A stretch of 64,000 bases of DNA from contig NADL03000662.1 of assembly GCA_002205965.3 (NCBI GenBank), forward strand, positions 1,364,001-1,428,000, read 5' to 3'. How positions within the stretch are numbered: position 1 is the stretch's first letter; each line of letters begins with the position of its first letter. Below the pieces are notes generated by a model that saw only the letters and a program-made list of their open reading frames with translations, was not told where the DNA came from and made no database searches. The stretch is from Kappaphycus alvarezii. Its lineage: Eukaryota > Rhodophyta > Florideophyceae > Gigartinales > Solieriaceae. Both the position numbers and the translations under genes were made by a program. This document shows, piece by piece, positions 12,065 through 23,540 of this stretch.

Positions 12065-13875
12065 CCGCTTCCTAAGTTTCGGCTTGTAACTATTCAGAAC
12101 TTCTTGTGAATTCTTAAGGTATGATTCGGGAAGCCACGAGTTCTCATGATCCCCGTACCCGTTCCATTTGACAAGGAATTTATTTTTTCCACGTCATTTC
12201 TTGTGAGCGAGTATAGATTCAACTTTTTATTCCTGACGTCCATCTTGAAATTGAAGACGTGGCTGAGGTGGAATTTGTCGGTTGAATTCATCTTCAAAGA
12301 ACGGTTTCAAGAGGATAGCGTAGAACTCATTATGTATTCCTCTGTCAATCATCTGTTGAGATAATTGCAGACGGTACATCACACCGCTGATATCTTCTGT
12401 GATTTCAAAGGGACCACAATAAGTTGCGTTCAGTTTGCGTGATACAGCCGCATCTTCGAGTGATAAGTTCTTTGTTGATAGCCAAACATTATTACCAATC
12501 TTGAACATAGACAGCCTTCTCTTCTTGATTACATATCTACAGTGAATTTATTGGTTTTTCGGATTTTATTCTGGGCTGTCCTTAATGCTTCTTCTCGCAT
12601 TTATTCTAAGAAACCGGCTGTCGCTGGATTATCTGACGATAAATTATCCAAGGGTACTGTTCTTGGTTGAAGTCCATAATTAAGGAAAACTGGTGAGATA
12701 GTTGTGGTTACATTCACGGAGGAGTTGTGAGCAACTTCTGATAGAGGGAAGGAGTAGATAGAGCGAAGGAGAGAGAGACTGAGGGAATGAGAGAAGAAGA
12801 GTGAAAGCGGGAGTGGAAAAGAGAAGGAGTGAGGGACCAAAGGGGAGAGTTGAGCGAAGAAAAGTTGGTGAGGGACTTTACTCAGACAGAACATGGAAGG
12901 ATACCGGGGCTTATATAGACCTGGAGGCGAGTCGACTGGTGCTTCCGGACGATCGGAATAATTTTCCAGAAGCCATGTAGACGACGGTCAAGTTCTAGGT
13001 TGTACAGTACGCTACAGTGAAAGAAGTCTGTAAGCCTCTTTGATGGCTATACGCTGTCAGCAGAGGCGATGGAAAGTAATTACACTAATAACTTTAAAGT
13101 ACAGCAGGTAATTATCCCAATCTGATTTGTCGAAGCTAACGAAAGCACGGATCATTTTCTCTATTTTCCTGTTCATTATCTCCGACTTTCCATCATTTTT
13201 TGGGTGGTATACAGAGGAGAAGGATATCTTTATTCCTGGTAGAGCAAAAAGTTTTGTCCAAATTTTGCTCATGAAGATGGGATCTCGGTCACATATGATA
13301 TCCTCTGGTAATCCATGAAGCCTGCATACGTGATTCTTGAACAACAGAGCCGTTTCAGGAGCATCTCTGTTTAATTTCGTTGGTATTGTTCTGATGATCA
13401 TAAAAGACCGTCTACGACTGTCAAAACGCTGTTGTTTCCACTTCTTGACTTTGGGAGAGGTGTGATGAAATTAGTGGTTATGTGGGTCTATTTGGTTTTC
13501 GGTGGTTCTAGTGGGTTTAGAAGACCTGCGGGCTTCTGACTTGTTGCTTTGATTCTCTGGAATTGGCACGAACGAACGTACGGATTACATCCGATCTTAA
13601 AATTTTCCAATAAAATTTTGGTTATATTCTGTTGATAGTTTCGCTTATTCCTAGATGTCCCGTGTTTGGCGTGCAATGATAGTCATGCAGGAGCTTGACT
13701 CTAAAATTTCCTTCTGGTATACAGATATTGTTTCTTCGAAGTAGAAGCATCCCTCGACGCTCAAAGGGAGATTTCGGGTCTTGATAATGGGTTCTGAGGT
13801 TCTCATCCCTAACATAATCTTCTGCCAACCCCATCAAATCAGTGTTCGTGAATGATATGGTCGAAATAATCAATT
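12065..13875 (-). pseudogene. Ty3/gypsy chromodomain integrase relic (chromovirus-type)
   Basis: Reading leftwards, the C-terminal part of a Ty3/gypsy pol is recognisable. The zinc-binding region includes HDYHCTPNTGHLGI near 13650. The core has VVDGLL near 13415, LPEDIICDRDPIF near 13300 and GKSEIMNR near 13185, which supply the D, D and E positions. The NSSVNVTTTISPVFLNYG block follows at about 12720-12660, then a post-core beta domain with KLNATYCGPFEI near 12410. Last comes a chromodomain at about 12230-12070 (VESILAHKK, FLVKWNGYG, SWLPESYLKN). The chromodomain identifies a chromovirus. It is broken by stops (TGA inside the chromodomain), frameshifts and the insertion at 12738-13089. Reverse transcriptase and LTRs of this element were not found. 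Confidence 0.82.
12738..13089 (-). repeat. Solo-LTR-like repeat inserted in the gypsy integrase
   Basis: This 352-bp block interrupts the integrase between LLYF and EVAHNSS. It is flanked by AACTT at 12733-12737 and 13090-13094, a 5-bp target duplication of the kind LTR elements make. On the minus strand it holds a promoter-like CTATATAAGCCCCGG followed by a long pyrimidine-rich leader. A second copy lies at 43620-44058 with the same order of blocks: CAAAGAGGCTTACAG, ACTTGACCGT, CGTCTACATG, CAGTCGACTCGCC, then GAGTAAAGTCCCTCACCA. The termini are not clean TG/CA, so it could be a solo LTR or another short repeat class. Confidence 0.7.
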
Positions 13876-14081
13876 GAGTACAAGTTTTTCCAATGAAAAA
13901 CTAAATTTTCAATAAATATTACTTTGAAATCATGAAAAACTATTAATTTTTAGTTATTCGTATCGGGCTAGCGTACAGTAGCAGAAATTCTTTGCTATGT
14001 ACAGGGTCCATAAAGTCATCACCAAATGGCTCCGCCTCGGAGTTCTAACATAAAACGACTAATCTTCGACAAAAGGAACAT

Positions 14082-14168
14082 CTCCTGTGTAGTGCAGTGG
14101 TTCTAGGACTCCCTGCAGGAGTCTTAGGGATACTTCCCTGCACAGCTTGAAAGTTCAATTCATAGCTG
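14082..14168 (+). other. Class-II tRNA-like sequence (SINE head or tRNA pseudogene)
   Basis: The stretch has an A-box-like TAGTGCAGTGGTT and a GACTC/GAGTC anticodon-type stem around CCTGCAG. A variable-arm hairpin AGGGA-TACT-TCCCT follows, then a B-box-like AGTTCAATTC. Spacing and the long variable arm resemble tRNA-Leu or tRNA-Ser. The acceptor stem is not evident and the base 5' of the putative anticodon is not T, so a working tRNA is unlikely. A strong hairpin (ATTGAGCA ... TTGCTCAAT) follows at about 14175-14202. Confidence 0.35.
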
Positions 14169-14639
14169 AGTTAAATTGAGCAGTTATAGAATTGCTCAAT
14201 TGAAGTCCAAAAAATCCACCTGTAGATGGAGCCCGACGAGTCCTTGTTGAAATCTAACCGTCTGGGCGCCCAATGTGCCCACTTTAACATGAGATAGAAT
14301 ATGATGACATATCATAAAGGAGTATTATGCAATAGGGATAGGTTTATATCGCAAGTTTAAAGACGCGGGGTTTTAGTAGTTTAGGGAGCTAAAGAAAGAA
14401 CTTTATTTTATTTTTTATCAAAATCTCACTTCAACTGACGTCACGCGGTAAAAAGTAAGTGTTACTTAATGAAAGCTTTCAAATTCATGCACTTTTTCGC
14501 AATGTTTATGAAAACAGGCTCTGCCAGAGTCAAGGTGACAAATTAAGACTTCGTTCTTGAATTATCGAACACACCCAGTACGAATGTACTTCGACCTGTA
14601 TTGGATGCAACTTTTGCATCTTGATATGTGGGCAAAATT

Positions 14640-16010
14640 TGATTCCTTAATAATCATCTTTTTCTTGGTTAGAACCAGATGGATTCCGTACTTTTCAGGA
14701 AAACACTTATCACCTGAAAAGGTTTCAGATGAACCTTACCTTTTCTATGAATTTCATGTCGTCGTAACTGTTCTGAATCAGACCATCAGCCAATCTACAG
14801 TAGAATTCATTTGGTGATATCGAAATCGCGGCTTCCTCTGGATCCTTTGTAAAGTTTCCAGGCATCAACACAACAAATAGCGAGCAAAGTTGTCTTCACT
14901 CTGATCGACCACTCCTTAACCTTAAGTTATTCTCCAATTGCAGATCATCCTGATGGCATCGGTTGTGACGGTCAATCATGGCGCATGTTTCATAGTACAT
15001 CTCGCACATTTCGGTAATATCTATCTCCGAACTTACAATTTTCGCGTGGCTACCTACAGATCTCCATCTTTCATTGTAAATATGATTACCTCTCCTCGTG
15101 GTACGAAGTGTACTGAAAAATATCTCCTGTCACGGTCCAGCCACATAACTGCAGCAATGTCTTTTCCAGTGTCTGTCTTCGAAAAGAGTGAACTATGTTC
15201 TCCACAGTTCAACACTTCACGCTCAGAAAGAAAATTCATAGGGTAGATTTTTGTAGCCGTCTGGACAACTCCAATTTGCCGTAGGCCCTTTCAAGCAAAA
15301 TTTCAGCTGCTTGCACAGATGAAAAAATATTAATCAGTACATACAAACTAATTTCACCCAAACAAGGCTCAACTAGGTCCAATAGCTTCCTTGTACCTTG
15401 TAAAACTGTCTTATGTCTTCAATATAATCTTGTGCTGACTTATAACATTTTATACGCAGCATGATTCCACTCTTTCCGCAAGCAGCACTCCTCAGCTCGT
15501 GACCATTTTCCGGTTTCCCATCCAAGGCGACATAGTGAAGGATACCCTTCTCAATCCATCTTCCTCCTATTCCAGCCAACGTGACATACTTTCTTCCACG
15601 CAAATGCGATCAGCCGGTTTGATATTTGTCTTCTATGGTTATTTATCGCATCTACGAAACCGGTGATGAGGTCCCATCGTCTTATTGGACTTTCCATCTC
15701 AGCCTCTGTCAGGGGCCTTACATCACTGAAAGAAAAGTACACGCGAAGGCTTTCAAACCGGCCTCTGAGCATAGTAAGTCCAAAATTCGGTGCTTCGATA
15801 AACACGGATGGAGGCTTTGAACTCCATAGAGATCTCTTGTCACTGAATTCCAACCATGACATCAGAACCAAAATACGGAAAAATCTTAAAATTTCACCAC
15901 ATGTGCATGGTTCCAGATTGCCTACTTCCAGGCCAATATTTGTAGCTGCGACAATAGATGAAAGATAGCTCATTGGACACCTCCAAGTAAAGTAGTCGAA
16001 ACGCGACATG
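14640..16010 (-). pseudogene. PiggyBac-like transposase relic (DDE_Tnp_1_7 type)
   Basis: Reading leftwards, this follows the order of PiggyBac-type transposases. EILRFFRILVLMSW and MLRGRFESLRVYFSFSDV (within 16009-15551) form the N-terminal part of the domain. GIGGRWIEKGILHYVALD, KPENGHE, AACGKSGIM follow (15560-15440). DIAAVMWLDRDRRYFS lies near 15150, YYETCAMIDRHNRCHQDD near 14985, and FYCRLADGLIQNSYDDM near 14800. The region normally carrying the first catalytic Asp (D-E-S or similar before the GIGG block) reads FAW, so the active site is damaged. Several frames are needed, with stops between blocks. A 65-codon ORF at 16294-16097 may be its N-terminus. Terminal inverted repeats and TTAA target sites were not located. 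Confidence 0.75.
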
Positions 16011-16310
16011 TCACGCGGTCCTTGACCTTACACAGTGAATTCATCTCCTGGGACATGTATCTTCCATTTTCGCGCAGGAGTTGATCCATTGAGGCACTAA
16101 GTCACGTGACCCTCTATCCATTTCCGTCCTTTCGCATAAAAAAACGCATCGGACCAATCAGCGCTCCCAGCGATTTGCATTTCTTGATCAACATTGGTAG
16201 TTTGATTTAGAATGGAACTTACGCTCGGTGTACTAACCAGGCTTGTACCCGGGCTTAAAACCGCGAGAGACTCGGCAGCAGGAGGAATAATCAATGTAAC
16301 TCGCTTCTTT

Positions 16311-19300
16311 CTTTACTTATGCCCACTACCGAATAGTGGGAGAGATTTCTCTGAAGTTTGGTGTTGGCATAGCCTCCTCGGCCTAATGTTACCCAGATGT
16401 AAAGATAAAACTTGTTTCCATCTTAAAGTTCCCATTTTGCTGTCACCATTATACGAACACGGCCGTTCTTATCCTCTCGGTTAACTTTCACTACGGTTCC
16501 ACTGACAACTTCCGTCGCCTATAAGGCCTCATACAAGCGCCTACACTTGACGTAAGACTTCAGAAGCCTGGCTAGTGTTTTAACATGGTTTCTGATAATG
16601 GTTCGCGGGTCTTCTGTACCGGTCATCGCAGAGAGGTCTTCTTTTATAATAGAATGAATAGTCTCAAGTAGGTGGAATTAGCAACGAACTAGAAAATTTT
16701 AAGCTTGTCACCGCCAAGGAAGCCAGATAGATTAAGTCTGAATAAAATAGGGCTAGATATGACATTTTTTAAATTACTTTTACGGAATCTGAAAATGTTC
16801 TAATTTTATGCCAAATGTACTCAGTTGAGTACACATGTCGAATAGACACTAGAAAGCTCCCCCACATTCCACCTCCGCCCCTTCGAAGCGCCTGTCTATC
16901 CTCTCCTCCTCTCTTATTCCACTCCTGCACCCTCCATAATTTCAGGCTTCCCTGCTCTCCTCCACGCTTTCGCCGCTGGGAACGGCCCAATTTGGCCGCT
17001 TAATCCCCTAACCGAAGACACAGAACCACCTCTGCTTTCACTTTGCTCTCTTTACATCCTTCATCTTCGGACGCCTGCAGGCCCTCGATTTCCCTGAGAC
17101 GATACGATCTCTCCTGCGAACTCTCGCCCGTTATATCCTCCCGGCCCGAGTTTTCAAACACAGCATCGGTTGCTGGGCGGTGAGCCAAGTACAGGACGCT
17201 GATCATAGCGCCCTGTTTGCTACCCTCGACGCCACCCACCCGCACCTCGGCGCCTTGGAAGTGAGCTCGAAACGGCTCCCTGAGCTCAGTACTTCCATCC
17301 GCCATATATTGCTAGCCCGGGAAGGCGTAAAACTCATCCACGAACGCAGAAGCACTAGCTCAAGCAAAGCAAGAACGGACAAGATCAAAAAATTGCTCAA
17401 GTACTTGTCACACGTACAGGGCTTATGATCACACGACGCTGGTGCGAAGAGATAGAGGTAACAAGAGATCGCGTAATTGGAGCAAGCAAGGAGACGGATG
17501 AATAGGGGGAAGTATATGATAGAATGGGAATTGGAGTGCATAGTAAAGGTCGATGGCGATGAAGGGCTGCGGGGTCAAGTGTCCCGAGCCCGCTGCCTTT
17601 ACTCCGGGATAAGTTTTTTCCCGAGCTTCGGCAGCCGCCGCTGGAATTCGCCTCGGCGAGGTTCATCGTCACTGATTCGTGGTGGTACGTAGCACATCTG
17701 ACCTCATTAGCAATTCTGGATGAATATGACTGGGAGTTGTGTCACCAACCAATGAAATACCCTGTAAGCGACTTCCCGTACACTGTACGGATTGTTCTTA
17801 TAGCATGTTGCTGCAAGCCAAGTTATTTCTGTAAACCGCTTTGCGTATGCCGTACAGACAGCCCACTTGAGCCTCAATTCAGCTTTACCGTTCTGTGCTT
17901 GCAACTAGCTAGAACGAGGGAACTATTATCCTATATGCAGTAGTCGATGACCAGTTAAGTCAACGATGTGGATCATACTGACTCTCAGACTAGGAAGACC
18001 TCTCACTCCAATAATTCCGCGAATAAAAGCCCTAGACGAGGAGCACCGACTTTAAGTATTGGTTTTTCGGTCCTGCGCATGGATACGACCGGTGTCAAGA
18101 ATGATACTCGAACCTCGCACCGAAAACTCTACGGTTACCATCTTAGTTTTTCCCCGACTCACTCCAAATGGGCCTTCGTGCTCCTCAGCAACCCAATGAA
18201 CCTAGCCCCTTCCTCAAAACATCACAGCATCGCCCTACCTCTGCCTCCCCCGCTTCGGCTGTGACTCCAACTTAACTACCAGGCGGAGCAGAACTAGTTG
18301 TCGGGCTTGGCCCACGTTAGACCAACGCTACGGGGAATAACTCCCCCCTCTGCAGGTTACCAACGGAGTGCGCTGCGGACTTGATTCCATTCTGCATGGT
18401 CGACACCAAGGGCGAAGAGAAGGACCACGATCTCGTCTCAGTGGATGCATCTCAGTGGATGCGCGAAACGCGTTCAACCGCCTCTCGAGCCAGGAAATGG
18501 TTGGCCTCCTGCCGACCAAGTGCACTCGTCATGTCACTTTCTGAACATGTTTTACGCTCGTCAGATACCGTCGATAACCTTAACTGTGACATCTACATAA
18601 CACATCTCCAGTCAAGAAGCAATAAAAAAATGGGATCCAGCAACCGTGTTGACGTTTTCTCATCGCTTAATACATCCACTGACGAGGGAAATTGCGGAGA
18701 GGACACAACTCCGTTTACAAAGATGATGTGCGGACGATGAAAACTGCAACCTATTAGGCACTCTCGCTCAGCCGACAATCAGTCGATATCCTTCGCACTG
18801 AAGGACCCGTTCACGATTAGTACTTGACCCTGTCGAAGACGCAGTTCTTCTGACTTCTTTAGCCTGACCAGCCGGTCACTCAGAAGACGCTACTATTACA
18901 CCGCTCCCCAAAATATAACTTATCCATCGACAGCAATGACAAATTGTTTAACCCCAATTCTTGTTGAACCTACTCAATGAGAAACCGAGAAGAAGTGATG
19001 TCGCTGATCAACGGAATCGGAGACGCCCGTGTACAGTTTCACCCTCACTGGGATTTCGCTCGGCACCGAAGCTGCATTGTGTGGTGATGGTTTCACCGCC
19101 GAGCGCGACAAGCGCCATTGTAATTGGATTTGACCGAGAGCCGATGGAATACCACTTGACGTTAGACGACGTGGCGATGAAAACGCAGTCCGCTAGCAAG
19201 CGACTCTTCTGATGCGGTATGGCAACCACGGAATCTCTTTTGTGGAGGCGTTGAAATTAGCGTTGTAGGCGGCTTAAAGGTGAATAAGGAGTGCAGAAAT

Positions 19301-20810
19301 ATATCTTAGGGTGGAAAAGATGCCAATGAGCTGCAGAATGTTGCACAGTTTGAGGAAAATACTGTTCTAACTGCTTCCACTGTGCTGCCACGTCCCATCG
19401 GACGCCTTGTCCTGTACAATGCACTTAAAATTAGTTAAAAGTCCTAAATTTCCGCATTTTTGGCCACTTACTCCTGCAGGACTTTCCCTGTCAGGTGCAC
19501 TGTGCAGTATTAAATCACGTTGATGGAAATATGCGAACCGAGAGCTTTTCGTGCCTCGCGATGCAAACCCCAGTAGTGCGTAGGAGTTTTGTACATCCTA
19601 TACATCAAAATATCGTAGAAGCTCCGCAAGAATCTCCCACGGGAATCCTCTGTAGAGATAGTACAAGCCTCTACGTAGAGCAAGGTATTGGTATCCTATT
19701 CCTCCTCTCCTAGAATTGCGGTCGGAATGTATTCCGCAGGCTGCTCCCATCTCTCCTAGACTCCTGCATCACTGGCCATCGAAAGCCGTTCCACTTTGCA
19801 GTTTGTTAGATACTGTCTGCAGAAAAAGGTTTCCCTGGTAAACACTATGCGCCTGTAGCACACATAACCACCTCTGTAATGCCGAGAGGCCACAAATCTA
19901 GATATACACAGTTTTGGATAATTTGAGAATGGTGGAGGTACTCCGTCTCGTAGTGATAGGAAGCTCTGCCAAAACAGAATAATCGAGGGAATCTGCAGTA
20001 AAACGAAGATCGCAATCTTCGGGCGACAGAATTTCATCGCCTCTGGACACAGAGCTAGACTGCATTATATTAGCGATTGCTATTTGCACTTGCCGATAAT
20101 TGATGCTTGGATCTCATTTCAGTGCTCGTGAAATTTGTGGCTGTAAGTACTGGTAGTAAAGTTTCCACACATCTTCACGAGTCTCTTGGTATGCCCTTTG
20201 AGTGCAATTGTACCTGACCACCCTTTGTGCACTGTCTGGGCTCTTAATTAGGAGCGCTGGACTTTTGCCGGTATCTACGGTAAAACTGCCATCTGGGAGT
20301 TTTCGAAGTCTCCGTGAACTCCTTTACTTCTCTAGTTGTTTACGACTGCACTCTTGACTGCGATACCTGTTTTTGACCCTAAGTCCTTCAAAAAAAGTGC
20401 TGCTTCGGACCGCAACGTCTCAGAATTAGGGCACACGTAATGCAGACGGGATTCTGGGATGAATATCGACAAGCATATGATACTGGCGCCTCAGTGTAGC
20501 TACAGCACTCCGCTAGAAAGGCCTGGTACATCTTTTCGGACCCCTTGTACTGCAATCTTGACGAAGCCTCTCTGGATTGCGCACAATTCTTTCTTGCAGT
20601 TGAGCAGTCCTTTCCATGGTCGAAGTTTTTGCAGCTGACATTATCGCCTATGCAAAGCTGTTGACGTTTTGAACCGGTTGAATGCGCCGATTCGGGAAGG
20701 AGAGGAGCACTGTTTGTGTACCGAGACCAATTACTTCCGATATTTTCGAATCAAAGGGACAGAACAGTAATGTACACACTACTGCATGCTGCACCCTACA
20801 CACTTCTCAG
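16311..20810. other. No recognisable gene; unassigned ORFs
   Basis: This long stretch has moderate GC and many overlapping ORFs. The most coding-like are a plus-strand frame open from about 17010 to 17427 (no ATG until 17180; contains ALDFPETIRSLLRTLARYI, then a basic C-terminus) and a plus-strand 119-codon ORF at 18381-18740. Neither matches a family I know, and both have open antisense frames. I see no transposase or reverse transcriptase motifs, tRNA or tandem array. Confidence 0.3.
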
Positions 20811-20819
20811 CGTCGAGAA

Positions 20820-21330
20820 CAGAGCTAGAGGATCTTGGCGATAGGGGGCACCCACAGAATCAAACGCCGGAGAATGTAAATCGAAGCCGGGCCCAGGGTG
20901 GCGTCTTCGTGGGGAAAGGAGGTGAAGGGCGAGGCCAGGTTCCATGCCGGTGACCCTGACGCTGTGGGAAGCTTTAGTTGCGCCGTCGGCCGCCTGAGTG
21001 GCCGCAGGGCGGACGGAGGTCTTGAAGGTGAGGTGACGGTGATGTCACAGCCGATGTGGCTGGCCTTAGTGCCGTCAGGATTGAGTAGGGGATGGACCAA
21101 GGTATCCGCAGGTCGGCGGTCGGTTTCCGAGACGAGTATTGGGACCTCCTCGTAGCACTCCAGGCCCGATGCGTGAGCAACGAGGTAGGTGATGATGTTG
21201 TTGAAGTTGAAAGAATTTTGTCGCTTTGTGCGAACGAAAACTCATGGGCAAACGTCGGCGGTGTGATCCCGGGATGTATCTACTGTGCGGTTGCACTATT
21301 CGCGCTTAAGCGGTGCTGCAGCGTCGTAGA
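20820..21330 (-). pseudogene. R2-type retroelement 3' end, subfamily B copy 1
   Basis: Reading leftwards: CNRTVDTSRDHTADVC near 21280 is the Cys/His finger (C-x2-C-x9-H-x4-C in better copies). A stop replaces one residue of the next block. NIITYLVAHASGLECYEEVP leads to RRPADTLVHP and CDITVTSP (20990-20825 frame), the restriction-like endonuclease catalytic region. The same blocks are seen at 25.8-27.5, 28.5-29.0, 44.2-45.5 and 62.5-63.3 kb. Stops and frameshifts make it a relic. The plus-strand ORF across 21092-21583 is largely its shadow. Confidence 0.65.
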
Positions 21331-21589
21331 TGGGGAGGCCTATATGAAGGCTGAGCATATCCTGCGATTGAGCTGTGGACACTTCGGTGGTGGGGGTAAG
21401 CGAAGAAGAAATCAGAGGCGGGGCTCTGCAGGAACGCGAGGCCTTGTACGGTGTGGAAACTTTGGCGGCAGGGTGGTGAGCCGGATTGTGCTATGTATTC
21501 TAAGGGTCGTCACGCCAGTGGTTCCTCGCTCGGGCCACCTTCCCCACAACCTTGAAATAAGTTTCCACGTTGTGCAGTCATGAAAGCGT

Positions 21590-21935
21590 CTGTCCAAACC
21601 TGTCCGCCACCCTGTTGTAGAACACAGGCCACGAGTTGGACACCGTCAGCTCCTAGACATTCAGGAGGCGGGATATCACGACGGGATGGATTTCCTGGAA
21701 GTTACCTTCATTGAACCCGTTGCGCGGTCGTACTCCCTTACCGGGGACTTTAATTCCCATACTTCCCTAAACGCGGCCCGATCAGCAAAGCGTGCAAGGT
21801 TCGAAGGTCTACTTACAGCTGAGAGAAGGAGAGGCTGGTGCAAATCCCGGTATCTGTTCTGGGAGTATGGCACTCGGAGGCGTAAGCGTTCGTCGCGGAG
21901 CTGGCAGCAAATGCGGTGACAAGGGCAATGAAGAG
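21590..21935 (+). pseudogene. R2-type endonuclease relic, subfamily A copy 2
   Basis: The plus-strand frame reads HPVVEHRPRVGHRQLLDIQ, then MDFLEVTFIEPVARS and SLNAARSAKRARFEG. These correspond block for block to the copy at 3048-3530 (PVVEPRYS, RPDIQ, DFFDATFVNPLA, SLNAARNAKQRRY). The expected Arg-Pro-Asp is degraded and a stop precedes the first block. Only about 110 codons of homology remain. Confidence 0.5.
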
Positions 21936-22179
21936 CGTCTAGAGAGCCAAAGTGGTCCTCATGCATAGACATGCAGCGCAACCTGTACTGTCTAATGCCG
22001 CATGCCTCCTCGCCTGCCTTGACCTGTCTATGTAGTCGCAGGATCACTGTGGCGCAGAGGCGCTTCTGTTTCATTATTTTTAGGGATTAAAGTAGAAAGA
22101 CACGTATGATCTTGTGGTTCGTATGTCTGTTCGCAGCATGTTTCTTTATTTTATAAATCTCCTTGACCTCTAATTTGAT

Positions 22180-23105
22180 CATATGGACGTGGTGACTGTA
22201 TTCTTTAACGGAGAATTTGAGGAAGAGAAATATATGGAAGTTCCATCCAGCTTTTGCGATGCACAAAAGACTGATCACATTTTCTGACCCCTAAAAGCCT
22301 TGTATGGGCTGCAGCAGGCCCCAAGTCAGTGTTACACTAAAATACACAAGTTCCTAGCCTCAAATCTTCGATCCGAAAGAAACACACATGAACCATGCCT
22401 TTACGTTTCAATAGTTGTCCCTGTTTCAATAGTTTTGCTATACGTCGGTGATATCTTGATCGAAGGATCCAATAGAGATGGATTGGATAGAATCAAAAAA
22501 ATAAGTTGGAGAGCCGCTTTAAGATGAAAGATATTGGTCCAAGTTGTTCTTCACCGCTCGAAAAGGACTTTGCACCTTTCTCAGGCATCTCGTACCGGGT
22601 GAATACTCGAAATATTCAAAAGGAGCGACTGAAATCCCGTCTACACCCCTATCGTCCTTTTAGATGGGGACCAAACCGAAGAAAAGGACAATTAATTTCC
22701 TTTGTCGACACCGCATCGCTCCGCAATTGGAAGCCTCATGTATCTAATGATATGCGCTCGTTCAGGTATTTTTTTTGCAGTTGGAAAACTTTTGCAGCAC
22801 TGCGAAAGGCCTCAGTCGAGCCAATGGAAAGTAATGAAGCGAGTCTATCGCTACCACATGAGAACAATGAGTTTTGGTATTGGTTATAGACCCTCTTCCA
22901 CTGATTCGATTACCGATTACAGTTGCTCCGATTAGTGAGGCTGTCTTTCAACTCACAAATAAACCGAAAGCTTTGTCTTCATGATGTACGGAGGGCCAAT
23001 CTCATGAAGATCCTCATTCTAGATCTTCATTCACTGTCCCTTCCTCTAAGCCGGATAATTCCTTCCATGTTTTGCGATCACGGGCACTGAAAGGGTGTCA
23101 GCTGG
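22180..23105 (+). pseudogene. Copia reverse transcriptase/RNase H fragment, third copy
   Basis: MDVVTVFFNGEFEEEKYMEVP (22182 on) matches the copia fingers region. ALYGLQQAPSQCYTKIHKFL follows at 22296, and the catalytic box at 22438-22452 reads LYVGDI, with the first of the two catalytic Asp changed to Gly. Further on are LESRFKMKDIG, then in another frame HRSAIGSLMYLMICARS and SSQWKVMKRVYRYH, then RNase H-type SFVFMMYGGPIS near 22990. It is bounded by unrelated sequence and lacks LTRs, gag, protease and integrase. Its residues differ from the 3.75-8.96 kb element, so it belongs to another copia lineage. Confidence 0.8.
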
Positions 23106-23121
23106 CGCTATCTGGGCCTGA

Positions 23122-23540
23122 TTGCGCGCCTGTTCATTCAACGGAGGGGAGGGCAACATCAAGATGTTGACGTGGAAGGTTACGGTGGATGCCGGGGTAT
23201 CTTACGAGGTTCCGACGGCTGGACGGCGGCGTTCGACGGTGACCTCCAGGGAGCCCGGAGACGTAACGGTGGACAGTATGGTACGGGTCGGTTTGAGGGC
23301 GGACAATCTGGCGATCGTCTGCCTCTATTCGTCGTAGAGGCACTGTGTAGTGTCCGCACCGGTGCAGTGTTCGAAGTGCGGGGATTCATATACGCTTCGG
23401 TGACTGTTGAAGGGCGGCGGGGTGTGTTCTTGGAAGGGGTCCCCGCACTGAGCCTTGGTAGGGCCTTGAGTAGGACTCGGGTTTCGTGTAGGGCTTGGGT
23501 GTTGGGTCGGGCGGATAAAAAGCAGGCGCGGGGAGAGTAA
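23122..23540 (+). other. GC-rich open stretch, unassigned
   Basis: A locally G-rich patch is open in two plus-strand frames and one minus-strand frame (up to 122 codons). The translations are Gly/Arg/Val-rich with no domain I recognise. Open frames on both strands are expected from base composition alone, so this is not called a gene. Confidence 0.3.

Noticed and set aside
17000..17428. Opposed open frames on both strands as a gene
   Set aside because: No domain, no ATG near the start of the plus-strand frame, and equal openness of both strands; left as unassigned.
21092..21583. 163-codon plus-strand ORF
   Set aside because: Most of it is antisense to the R2-type relic at 20820-21330, which has recognisable finger and endonuclease blocks.
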